Shown piece by piece: positions 34,383 to 42,145 of a stretch of DNA of 64,000 bases. This stretch comes from Candidatus Formimonas warabiya (lineage in GTDB: Bacteria; Bacillota; Dehalobacteriia; Dehalobacteriales; Dehalobacteriaceae), in assembly GCF_002777255.1 (NCBI RefSeq), contig NZ_CP017634.1:6212903-6276902 (forward strand). The letters are read 5' to 3'. Within the stretch, counting starts at the first letter, position 1. Every line of letters starts with the position of its first letter. The notes beneath the pieces were generated by a model, which had not been told where the DNA came from, made no database searches, and was given only the letters and a program-made list of their open reading frames with translations. A program made the translations under genes and the position numbers.

Positions 34383-34569
34383 ATCTACAATAGATAGCGA
34401 GAAGCCTGAACGGTAAGAATTGTTTGCCTTCAGGTATCATATTGTTGAAAGGAGGGTAGACAGCTCGTTTGATCATAGGGTACCTATGTGTTCAGATGGC
34501 GGTCCAAACCTGCCGGTAAAAGTTGAATTTGGGAAGAAATACACTCTTATCATTAGTAAGGAGGGCAAA

Positions 34570-35787
34570 ATGGATACTAGTCGCATGCTTCAGCTTACAG
34601 AGTTGAACACGAATCAGTTGTTTACGCTTTTTGCTCAGAGCGAAAAACTTACAGCCATTGCCTCGGATTTTCGTGCAGCTATGGAGTTGTCCTTGGTTCG
34701 TAATCAGATTGTGGATGCGTTAAAGTTTTACGATCTAGGGACGGTAACGGATGTCTATGAGATTTTCGGTGGGTATATTAACAAAAGCTATGGAATCTAT
34801 ACAGAAAAAGATGGAAAAACATATGAGTATTTTGTGAGAAAGTACAAGAAGGGAATTATGGAAAAGGAAATGGAGCTGGAGCATTCCCTGATTGATTTCT
34901 CCATTGCCAATGGACTTGACATTGCCGCAGGCTTGATTCGTACCAAAGATGGGAAAACTTTTGTCAAACTGTCCGAAACGTCAAATGGGGAAGTAGAATA
35001 CCGTTATTTTGCCATTTATGATTTTCTCTCCGGGGAAGACAAGTATACCTGGGTCGACCCCTATTTGACGGATGAGGAGTTTGCCAGCTTTGCCGAGGTG
35101 CTGGCTACCTTGCACAACGCCTCCCGGCATTTTGACCCCAAAGGGCGGGAAAGAGTTGAGCCAAAGATTTTAGAGTTTGTTCCCACGCTTCCGAAAACCT
35201 TTAAAGAATTTACCAAAACCGACATCAATAATAAGTTCCACAGCTATTATTTAAGAAGCTTCGATGAAATTATGGAAGTGATCGACAGAATTAAAATTCC
35301 TCCAGAAGCAGCGGCTAGGATGCCCTATAACCCCATTCATTCCGATTATCACCCCGGAAACGTAAAGTTTCAAGACGGTAAGGCTGTAGGTATTTTCGAT
35401 TTTGACTGGGCAAAAATTGATCATCGCCTGTTTGATGTGTGTCTGGCCTTGGTTTATAGTTGCTGTGCCTGGGAAGACTTGCCGGATGGTTCCTACGACG
35501 GCATGCTTCGCCTGGACAAATGCGGAATTTTCCTGAAGGCTTATCAGAAAAAGCTCAAAGAATTAGGCGGATTGGATCCCATCAATGAAACAGAGAAAGA
35601 ATATTTCCCGATTATGGTAGCGGCAGCTAACGTCTACCTGATTAACTGGTGTCTGGCGGCCTATTATGCTGAGCCGGAGAATCTCAATGTTTACGAGTAT
35701 TTAACCTATCTCATGCACCAGGTAAGATTGATGAAATGGATTGAGGAGCACAAACCGCATTTGGCAGATCTGATTAAATCCATCTAA
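34570..35787 (+). CDS. APH/choline-kinase-fold phosphotransferase
   Basis: A 405-residue cytoplasmic kinase of the aminoglycoside phosphotransferase/choline kinase/homoserine kinase II fold. The N-lobe has YEIFGGYINKSYGIYTEKDG near residues 57-76, and the catalytic Brenner motif is HSDYHPGNVKF near 257-267 followed by the metal-binding GIFDFDWAKIDHRLFDV. ATG 34570 follows AAGGAGGG; the longer frame from 34420 has no ribosome site. It is the first gene of a sigma-54 operon with an EamA transporter and an MttB-family enzyme, so its substrate is plausibly a methylated amino alcohol such as choline, but that is inference. Confidence 0.8.
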   Translation: MDTSRMLQLTELNTNQLFTLFAQSEKLTAIASDFRAAMELSLVRNQIVDALKFYDLGTVTDVYEIFGGYINKSYGIYTEKDGKTYEYFVRKYKKGIMEKEMELEHSLIDFSIANGLDIAAGLIRTKDGKTFVKLSETSNGEVEYRYFAIYDFLSGEDKYTWVDPYLTDEEFASFAEVLATLHNASRHFDPKGRERVEPKILEFVPTLPKTFKEFTKTDINNKFHSYYLRSFDEIMEVIDRIKIPPEAAARMPYNPIHSDYHPGNVKFQDGKAVGIFDFDWAKIDHRLFDVCLALVYSCCAWEDLPDGSYDGMLRLDKCGIFLKAYQKKLKELGGLDPINETEKEYFPIMVAAANVYLINWCLAAYYAEPENLNVYEYLTYLMHQVRLMKWIEEHKPHLADLIKSI

Positions 35788-35836
35788 TTCAAATGGATGA
35801 GTAAAAAAATAATGTTTTTCGGAAAGGGGTAATACG

Positions 35837-36883
35837 ATGGCAAATAATAACGCGCAACAGGTTCTTGAGGCCCATGAATTGAATTTTGCAAAAAGGGGTC
35901 TGGTATGGGGGATCATTTCAGGGGCTACCTGGGGCTTGGACGGAGTGTTGCTTACAATCGCAGGGTATATGGCTCCTTTTTGGCTCGATAGTTATTCATT
36001 GGGTGTCGTGATCGTAGCGTGCCTGGCTTCTGCCGCGATGCACGACCTGTTTGCCGGCGGTTGGCTGGTGCTTTACAATCTATTCACCGGGCGTTTTGCG
36101 GAATATGCCAGAACCTTAAAGACGAGACCCGGAAAGATTGTGATGCTGGCTGCCTTGTTCGGCGGGCCCATTGGCATGGGCGGCTATCTGATCGGCCTTA
36201 ATTTGTGCGGTGTCACCTATGCTTTATCTATTTCCGCCTGCTATCCCGCTCTCGGCGCTATTCTGGGCGTATTTATCCTGAAAGAAAGGATTAGTCCCCG
36301 GGTCTGGATCGGTATTATTGCCTGCATGATCGGTGCCTTGATTGTATCCTATTCACCTCCGGGAAATATCGCCGATTATCCTAATTTCTATTTGGGCATC
36401 TTCTTCTCCATCCTGCCGGCTATCGGCTGGGCGGCAGAGGGTGTGATCTCCACTTACGGCATGGACATGGTTGACCCCGACATTGCCATTGGCATCCGGG
36501 AAGGTTTCTCCGGACTGATTCTCTTTTTCATCGTCATTCCCATCGCCGGTTTTATTGCCGGGGCAGGTATGGCCGGCTGGAACATTTTCGGCGGCGCTTT
36601 CGCGGCTGTACAGCCCATGCTGTGGGTGGCCGCAGCCGGTTTGTCCGGTGGACTGTCTTACCTGGCTTGGTATAAGGCCCTTAACATGACAGGAGTGGGC
36701 CGTGCCATGGCCTTCAACGTGACCTATGCTTTGTGGAGTATCCCCTTCGCATTGTTGTTCACCAAATTAGGTGTTTACAGCTATTCCATTTCTACCCAGG
36801 CGATCATTGGTGCGGCCATTATCACTATAGGCACCATTCTGGTTGTGGCGAATCCCAAAGAATTGTTAAAATTAAGAAACTAG
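35837..36883 (+). CDS. EamA/DMT-superfamily transporter
   Basis: A 348-residue membrane protein with about ten hydrophobic segments in two halves. The signatures ISGATWGLDGVLLTIAGYMA near residues 20-39, CYPALGAILGVFILKERISP near 134-153 and a matching second half ending AIITIGTILVVANPKELLK are those of the drug/metabolite transporter family. It could import or export the amine substrate of the operon; direction cannot be read. It starts 49 bases after the kinase (AAAGGGG site) and ends in TAG just before the winged-helix gene. Confidence 0.85.
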   Translation: MANNNAQQVLEAHELNFAKRGLVWGIISGATWGLDGVLLTIAGYMAPFWLDSYSLGVVIVACLASAAMHDLFAGGWLVLYNLFTGRFAEYARTLKTRPGKIVMLAALFGGPIGMGGYLIGLNLCGVTYALSISACYPALGAILGVFILKERISPRVWIGIIACMIGALIVSYSPPGNIADYPNFYLGIFFSILPAIGWAAEGVISTYGMDMVDPDIAIGIREGFSGLILFFIVIPIAGFIAGAGMAGWNIFGGAFAAVQPMLWVAAAGLSGGLSYLAWYKALNMTGVGRAMAFNVTYALWSIPFALLFTKLGVYSYSISTQAIIGAAIITIGTILVVANPKELLKLRN

Positions 36884-36895
36884 GAGGGGAAACTA

Positions 36896-37183
36896 ATGGC
36901 ACAATTACTACCTTTAAAATTCCGTATTCTCCATTATTTTTCCAAGGCAAAGGGTGATGTGAGCGTCGATGATCTCTTGAAGGATTTAAAGAACGAATAC
37001 AGCGGCGACGGACAGTTTACGAAATCTGGCGTTTCCAACCACTTGGACTCCCTGCGCGCCGTAGGCATGATCGAAGTAACAGAACCGGTTTTGAACAACA
37101 ATGAATTGACGATTAAATACAAAATTACCGACTATGGTACCAGCAGGCTGGCTTATTTACCCCAGGAGTGGCAAAGTAAATAA
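36896..37183 (+). CDS. Small winged-helix DNA-binding protein
   Basis: A 95-residue protein predicted to be a single winged-helix domain: FRILHYFSKAKGDVSVDDLL, then the recognition-helix region TKSGVSNHLDSLRAVGMIEV near residues 41-60, then a beta wing ending TIKYKITDYGTSRLAYL. It may be a local repressor or a ligand-responsive switch for the operon. It lies 12 bases after the transporter with an AGGAGGGG site. No partner domain is present, so it probably acts as a dimer. Confidence 0.75.
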   Translation: MAQLLPLKFRILHYFSKAKGDVSVDDLLKDLKNEYSGDGQFTKSGVSNHLDSLRAVGMIEVTEPVLNNNELTIKYKITDYGTSRLAYLPQEWQSK

Positions 37184-37203
37184 ATAGCTTTTCCAAAGCA
37201 GTA

Positions 37204-37260
37204 GTGCACATCTGCCGGATCTGTTCCGAAAGGAATAGGTCCGGCGGATACTTATGTGCG
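37204..37260 (+). promoter_or_regulatory. Long structured RNA hairpin ahead of the MttB-like gene
   Basis: TGCACA at 37204-37209 and TATGTGCG at 37253-37260 close a stem; inside, CTGCCGGATCTGTTCC pairs with GGAATAGGTCCGGCGG around a GAAA tetraloop, using G-U pairs. No U-tract follows, so it is not a simple terminator. It may set the ratio of the MttB-like protein to the upstream genes or be a regulatory leader. Confidence 0.55.
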
Positions 37261-37338
37261 GTACATAAAAATATTTTGTTCTGTATAGGATATGATCCAG
37301 CAGGCAAAAAAAAAGAAGTAAAGGAAAGGGATATAATC

Positions 37339-38781
37339 ATGGAATTTGCGAAATTTTTTACCCAAGCGGAAGCGCAAAGAATTCACGAGGCATCTTTAGA
37401 AATTTTGGAAAACATAGGCCTTTTGGTACATAATGAAAAGGCGCGCCATATTTTTGCCCAGCATGGATGTACGGTCGATACCCAGACCGGTCTGGTGAAA
37501 TTTCCTCCTCAGGTAGTAGAACAATGCCGTCAATCCTTTGTTCCTAAATATACTTTTACTGCTCGTGATCCTCAATTTGACCGGGTACTGCCTGACCACA
37601 GGCCGGTAGTCGTCACGGCAAGCTCCGCCCCCAACATTATTGATCCCAAGACTGGCAAAGAAAGACGGGCGACTTCAACTGACATCGCAAATATCGCCTT
37701 TTTAATAAATGAGCTTCCTGCTTTCGACGTCTTCTCCATTTCGGTTTTAGCCGATGACGCGCCCAAGGATCAGATCAGTATCTCCCGGTTTTATCCTGCT
37801 TTAAAAAATTGTACAAAACCGGTCAGGAGCAATACGCCTACCATTCGGGATTTGGAAATGGTTTTGGAATTAGGCTATACCATTGCAGGCAGCAAAGAAG
37901 CTTACCTGGAGCGGCCCTTTATTAATCACCATTATTGCCCGGTGGTTTCTCCCTTAACCATGGATGTGGAGTCTACGGAAGCGGTGATTTATTTAACGGA
38001 AAAAGGCCTGCCCGTATACGGCACGATTGTTCCGAATGCCGGTCTGACTTCGCCGATGAGTTTATTGGGGACGCTAACCATGGGCAATGCGGAGTTCTTG
38101 GCTCTGGCTTGCCTGCTGCAAATGATTCGTCCGGGGGCACCCAATATTTATGCGGTTTTGAGTACGGTAGCCGATATGCGTACCGGTGCTTATGCATCCG
38201 GTGCCATTGAAACAGGGATTCTTCAGATGGCCCATACCATGATGGCCAGATTCTATAATATTCCTTCCGGCGGTTATATCGGTTTGACCAACGCCCAAAC
38301 CACTGATGCCCAATCCGGCTATGAGACCGGAATGAATACTGCTGCCGCCTTGCTGGCCGGGGGCGACCTGTTTAATATGGGCGGACTGCTGGGCGGATTG
38401 ATGGCCTTTGACTATGCCAAAGCGATTATGGATAATGAAATGGCCATGATGCTGAAACAAGTGAAGCGGGGCGTAGAATTCAGTGAAGAGGGCCTTTGCC
38501 TCGACCTGATTAAAGAAATCGGCCCGGGCGGTTCTTACATGGATGCCCTGCATACCCTGGAGCATATGCGGGAAGTGGCTTTCTTCCCCAAAGTAGCGGG
38601 CCGGGAAATGCGGGCCCAATGGGCTGTTTCAGGCCAGTTGACGGCCAGAGACCGGGCGGTGGAAGAAGCGAACCGGATTCTCTCCAAAGAAAACCCGGCT
38701 AGATTTTCTGCGGAACTGGATGCCAAAGTACGGGCCCATTTCCCCAATTTAGTGGCCGGAGATGCCAAATGGGAAGCCTAA
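37339..38781 (+). CDS. MttB-superfamily methyltransferase without pyrrolysine (MtgB-like)
   Basis: A 480-residue member of the trimethylamine methyltransferase superfamily (COG5598). It has the N-terminal EAQRIHEASLEILENIGLLV segment and TRDP-like (FTARDPQF) and VDVESTEAV-like motifs of the family. Where the UAG enzymes read VAGG-Pyl-TDSKVPDAQ, this protein reads YIGLTNAQTTDAQSG, so no amber codon is used. Non-pyrrolysine members demethylate quaternary amines such as glycine betaine, proline betaine or carnitine; the substrate here is unknown. ATG 37339 follows AAAGGAAAGG. A corrinoid protein is not in this operon; the mttC product may serve. Confidence 0.9.
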   Translation: MEFAKFFTQAEAQRIHEASLEILENIGLLVHNEKARHIFAQHGCTVDTQTGLVKFPPQVVEQCRQSFVPKYTFTARDPQFDRVLPDHRPVVVTASSAPNIIDPKTGKERRATSTDIANIAFLINELPAFDVFSISVLADDAPKDQISISRFYPALKNCTKPVRSNTPTIRDLEMVLELGYTIAGSKEAYLERPFINHHYCPVVSPLTMDVESTEAVIYLTEKGLPVYGTIVPNAGLTSPMSLLGTLTMGNAEFLALACLLQMIRPGAPNIYAVLSTVADMRTGAYASGAIETGILQMAHTMMARFYNIPSGGYIGLTNAQTTDAQSGYETGMNTAAALLAGGDLFNMGGLLGGLMAFDYAKAIMDNEMAMMLKQVKRGVEFSEEGLCLDLIKEIGPGGSYMDALHTLEHMREVAFFPKVAGREMRAQWAVSGQLTARDRAVEEANRILSKENPARFSAELDAKVRAHFPNLVAGDAKWEA

Positions 38782-38820
38782 AAGGCTGAGCGGACGGGAC
38801 CAATCTCAGATGAAAGAGTA

Positions 38821-38861
38821 GCGGACCAGGGGGACGGCTCTATACTGTCCCCCTGATCCGC
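38821..38861. repeat. Strong palindrome between the MttB-like and HAD genes
   Basis: GCGGACCAGGGGGAC (38821-38835) and GTCCCCCTGATCCGC (38847-38861) form a nearly perfect stem around GGCTCTATACT. No U-tract follows. The GGGGGAC core recalls the GGGACGG core of the repeat at 19259, but the flanks differ. Confidence 0.7.
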
Positions 38862-38890
38862 GTTCAAAACACCGGGGAGGATACGCGCAT

Positions 38891-39511
38891 ATGGCTTTGG
38901 TAATGTTTGACTATGACGGCGTGATTGCCGACTCTTTTGAAGTGCATATGAAAAGTTTTTTGAGTGCCTTTCATGAAAATGACTGTAAGAAGGTGAATAC
39001 CGAACAGGACATTCTTAATTTATATGAAGGGAATGTTTATAAGTCCATGGCGGAATTAGGACTGGACGACGGGCAAATTAACCGGATCCTGGAAAGCTAT
39101 GAAAAACGGCAAAACATCTTGCTGGACCGGATTGATTTTTTTGCCGGCATGGATACCGCTCTGACGAGGATTTCCGGCTCTCACAAAATTTATATTATTA
39201 CTTCCAACATCGCCGGCGCCGTGCTGCGTGTTCTGGACCGGTACGGCCTGACCTGTATTGAAAAGGTAATCGGATCGGAGACGGAAAAAAGTAAGATCAA
39301 GAAAATTCAAGCGGTCATGGGTCTCTACCCGGAGGCACAGGCGTATTATGTGGGGGATACCAAGGGCGACATATTTGAGGGAAAAGAGGCAGGTGCTTTA
39401 ACCGTTGGGGTAGCCTGGGGATGGCATGGGGCCGATAAATTGCACGAAAGCAATCCGGATTATTTGGTTTTTTCCCCGGGGGAATTGGCAAATATCCTCT
39501 GTGCAGTTTAG
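38891..39511 (+). CDS. HAD-superfamily phosphatase (phosphoglycolate phosphatase-like)
   Basis: A 206-residue haloacid dehalogenase hydrolase. Motif I is FDYDGVIADS (residues 6-15), motif II IITSNIAG near 98-105, the motif III Lys lies in SETEKSKIKKIQ near 126-137, and motif IV is YVGDTKGDIFEG near 154-165. The cap domain lies between residues 16 and 85. A GGGGAGG site precedes ATG 38891. It reads with the kinase and MttB-like genes, 110 bases after the latter, so it could remove a phosphate the kinase adds. A general house-cleaning role is equally possible. Ends in TAG. Confidence 0.8.
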   Translation: MALVMFDYDGVIADSFEVHMKSFLSAFHENDCKKVNTEQDILNLYEGNVYKSMAELGLDDGQINRILESYEKRQNILLDRIDFFAGMDTALTRISGSHKIYIITSNIAGAVLRVLDRYGLTCIEKVIGSETEKSKIKKIQAVMGLYPEAQAYYVGDTKGDIFEGKEAGALTVGVAWGWHGADKLHESNPDYLVFSPGELANILCAV

Positions 39512-39589
39512 ACTTGACGGGATGGACTACTTTTGCTAAACTGATTGGTAAGATTATAGTTTCATGACCGGAAGCAAAAAATAGCATAA

Positions 39590-39760
39590 GCTGGGATATG
39601 GTGCCCTGTTGAGGGTTAAAAGGGAAAGCGGTTACAATCCGCTGCAGCCCCCGCTACTGTGTAATGGGTATGAAATCCAACAATGCCATTGGGAAACCCC
39701 GAGAAGGCTGGAGAGTAAGATGATCCATGAGCCAGGAAACCTGCCATATCCTTGAAATGT
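39590..39760 (+). promoter_or_regulatory. Cobalamin riboswitch 2, controlling the cobT-cbiJ operon
   Basis: The segment contains GGTGCCCTGTTGAGGGTTAA at 39600-39619, GGGAAAGCGGTTACAATCCG near 39622-39641, GCAGCCCCCGCTACTGT near 39644-39660, AACCCCGAGAAGG near 39695-39707 and the B12 box GCCAGGAAACCTGCC at 39731-39745 following GATCCATGA. A terminator follows at 39806. It is the second corrinoid-sensing leader in the window and controls the large operon that begins with cobT. Confidence 0.92.
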
Positions 39761-39805
39761 TTTCTACCTCGGGCAGGAGGGGTGAAATATTGTCATTGGT
39801 ATTTC

Positions 39806-39829
39806 CCGCACTTCGAGTGCGGTTTTTTA
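39806..39829 (+). terminator. Terminator in the expression platform of cobalamin riboswitch 2
   Basis: CCGCACT (39806-39812) pairs with AGTGCGG (39816-39822) followed by six T residues, 27 bases before the cobT start. Position and form fit corrinoid-induced termination. Confidence 0.88.
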
Positions 39830-39855
39830 GTTATAACCATAAAAGGAGTGTGTTC

Positions 39856-40926
39856 ATGATGGGTTATCAAGCAATTGTAAAAGGAATCAGACCTCTGGAT
39901 GAGAAGGCTGTCTCGGCAGCGAAAAACCGCATGGATAATTTGATTAAGCCGATCGGCAGTTTAGGAAGGCTTGAAGATATCGCGATCCAATTGGCGGGTG
40001 TAACCGGTAAAGTAAAAAACAAATTTGAGAAGAAATGTACCGTAGTGATGTCTGCCGACAATGGGGTGATGGATGAAGGGGTGAGCGCTGCTCCCCAGGT
40101 TGTTACCCTGATTCAGACAGGTAATATGTTTAAAGGTATTTGCGGGATTAATGTATTATCCCGGCAGGCGGGCGCAGACGTGCGCATCGTCGATATCGGC
40201 ATCAACGGGGAGATCGACTGTCCGGGATTGATCCGGAAAAAAATTCGCCCGGGCACGTCCAATATGGCAAAAGGCCCGGCCATGTCCCGGGATGAGGCCA
40301 TCCAGGCCATAGAAACAGGGATGGAAGTGGTCAGCGGGCTGGTGGAAGAAGGCTATGACCTGCTGGGCACCGGCGAAATGGGCATCGGCAATACCAGCAC
40401 CAGCAGCGCCGTTTTAATGAGCCTTTCCGGGTGCTCTGCCGAAGTCGCGGTGGGAAAAGGAGCCGGATTGACAGAAGAGGACTTTACCAAGAAAAAACGG
40501 GTGATCGAGACGGCCCTTCACGTAAATAAGCCGGATAAAAACGACCCCATTGATGTGCTGGCAAAAGTGGGGGGCTTTGATATTGCCGGTTTGGTGGGGT
40601 GCTATTTGGCGGCGGCCTTCCACCGGGTACCCATTGTGGTGGACGGGTTTATTTCCGCAGTGGCAGCTTTGGTGGCTGCCAGGATCAGTCCTTTGGCGCG
40701 GGAATACATGATTCCTTCCCATTTTTCGGCCGAACCCGGGGTTGAATATCTGATGAAAGAAATCGGCCTGGAGCCCATGCTTCTGCTGAAAATGCGGCTG
40801 GGGGAAGGCACCGGGTGCCCCTTAATGTTCCATGTCATTGAAAGCGCGGCGGCGGTGATGCGTGATATGGCCACATTTGAAGAAGGGGCCATCGAGAGCG
40901 AGACCTTGGTGGATATCAGAGAATAA
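39856..40926 (+). CDS. cobT: Nicotinate-nucleotide:dimethylbenzimidazole phosphoribosyltransferase
   Basis: A 356-residue enzyme that makes alpha-ribazole phosphate for the lower ligand of cobamides. The N-terminus (LDEKAVSAAKNRMDNLIKPI then GSLGRLEDIAIQLAG) and GTGEMGIGNTSTSSAVLMSL near residues 169-190 and MRLGEGTGCPLMFHVIES near 314-331 (catalytic Glu in GEGTG) are diagnostic. ATG 39856 follows AAAAGGAG; the frame that starts at 39727 runs through the riboswitch and is not real. First gene of the operon; its TAA overlaps the cobU ATG. Confidence 0.95.
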   Translation: MMGYQAIVKGIRPLDEKAVSAAKNRMDNLIKPIGSLGRLEDIAIQLAGVTGKVKNKFEKKCTVVMSADNGVMDEGVSAAPQVVTLIQTGNMFKGICGINVLSRQAGADVRIVDIGINGEIDCPGLIRKKIRPGTSNMAKGPAMSRDEAIQAIETGMEVVSGLVEEGYDLLGTGEMGIGNTSTSSAVLMSLSGCSAEVAVGKGAGLTEEDFTKKKRVIETALHVNKPDKNDPIDVLAKVGGFDIAGLVGCYLAAAFHRVPIVVDGFISAVAALVAARISPLAREYMIPSHFSAEPGVEYLMKEIGLEPMLLLKMRLGEGTGCPLMFHVIESAAAVMRDMATFEEGAIESETLVDIRE

Positions 40927-41486
40927 TGGGAAAGTCAATTTTAGTTACCGGGGGAGCAAGAAGCGGGAAGAGTAAATTTGCGGAGAAACTGGTCAAGGAT
41001 TTAGCCGGACCGGTCCTTTATGTTGCTACGGCCCAGGTCTTTGATGAAGAGATGAAATTGAGAGTTGAAAAGCACAGGCAGTCCAGACCAGCGGATTGGG
41101 CAACGGTAGAGGCTTACCGGGGCTTAGGCAAAATCGTCGCGGACCAGGGGGACCGATACCAGGGAATTTTGATTGATTGCATCACCATTATGGTGACAAA
41201 CCTGCTCTTCGATTTGCCCGAAATACAACAGGAAGACTTTAGCAGAAACAGCATCGAGCAGGCGGAAACCAGGATTTTAGAAGAAGCAGGGCGGCTGGCG
41301 CAAGGGATTGCCTCCTCCCCGGCGACCATCGTGATGGTGACAAATGAATTAGGCAGCGGCATTGTTCCGGAATATCCCCTTTCCCGGATTTTTCGGGATA
41401 TTGCCGGCCGCGTTAACCAATATTTGGCAGAAAAGGCGGATGAAGCATATTTCGTCGTCTCCGGCATACCCATAAAATTAAAATAA
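40926..41486 (+). CDS. cobU: Adenosylcobinamide kinase / guanylyltransferase
   Basis: A 186-residue bifunctional enzyme that phosphorylates adenosylcobinamide and activates it with GTP. The P-loop GGARSGKSKFAE lies at residues 8-19, HRQSRPADWATVEAY near 45-59 carries the guanylylated His, and GILIDCITIMVTNLLF near 78-93 and VTNELGSGIVPEYPLSR near 137-153 are conserved. It overlaps cobT by one base. The usual neighbour cobS (cobalamin synthase) is not found next to it. Confidence 0.94.
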   Translation: MGKSILVTGGARSGKSKFAEKLVKDLAGPVLYVATAQVFDEEMKLRVEKHRQSRPADWATVEAYRGLGKIVADQGDRYQGILIDCITIMVTNLLFDLPEIQQEDFSRNSIEQAETRILEEAGRLAQGIASSPATIVMVTNELGSGIVPEYPLSRIFRDIAGRVNQYLAEKADEAYFVVSGIPIKLK

Positions 41487-41525
41487 TATGAGAAATTTTG
41501 GTACCCTGGAATGGAGCTGACAAAG

Positions 41526-42122
41526 ATGACTCTCCTTTATTTGGTGAGACACGGAGAAACCGATCTCAATACAAAAGGGGTTTATTACGGGTGGACAGAT
41601 GATGGTCTGAGCCCCCAAGGGATCAAACAAGCAGAAAAAATGGCGGTGATGCTGGAGGATGTTCATTTTGACACGGTCATTTCCAGCCCCTTAACAAGAG
41701 CCAGGGAGACGGCGGTGATTGTGAGCAGGTCTGATCCCGACCGCATTATCCTGGATGAACGCCTGAAAGAATTAAATTTTGGCGCCTGGGAAGGAAAACA
41801 CTATCAGGTGATTCAGGATCATGACAAAGAAAACTGGGATTTGTGGGTAAAGGACTGGAAAAAGGCCTCTCCTCCTGCGGGAGAGTCTTTTGTAAGCATG
41901 TACCGGCGGGTCAAGCAAAGTATCAAAGAGACCCTGGAAAAATATGAGGGGCAAACCCTCTTGATGGTAACCCACCAAGGATGCCTGCGCATTATCATGT
42001 GTATTCTGCTCAATATGAAATACGAAGGTTATTGGCACTTTACCTTTGACCACGGTGCATACAGCCTGATCGATGTCGAACAGGGTTATTGTATTGTGAA
42101 AAAGATTAATCAAAAACCGTAA
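41526..42122 (+). CDS. cobC: Alpha-ribazole phosphatase-like histidine phosphatase
   Basis: A 198-residue phosphoglycerate mutase-fold phosphatase. The catalytic His is in LVRHGETDLN (residues 6-15), with ISSPLTRARETA near 55-66, the catalytic acid in LKELNFGAWEG near 80-90, and VTHQGCLR with the second His near 147-154. In a cobT-cobU context it most likely dephosphorylates alpha-ribazole 5-phosphate or adenosylcobalamin 5-phosphate. I chose ATG 41526; ATG 41511 is also in frame but lacks a good site. Confidence 0.85.
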   Translation: MTLLYLVRHGETDLNTKGVYYGWTDDGLSPQGIKQAEKMAVMLEDVHFDTVISSPLTRARETAVIVSRSDPDRIILDERLKELNFGAWEGKHYQVIQDHDKENWDLWVKDWKKASPPAGESFVSMYRRVKQSIKETLEKYEGQTLLMVTHQGCLRIIMCILLNMKYEGYWHFTFDHGAYSLIDVEQGYCIVKKINQKP

Positions 42123-42145
42123 GAGAGAAAAAAGGACGTGCTTCT

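Noticed and set aside
39727..39855. N-terminal extension of CobT from 39727
   Set aside because: The frame runs through the B12 box and the riboswitch terminator; the family start and ribosome site are at 39856.
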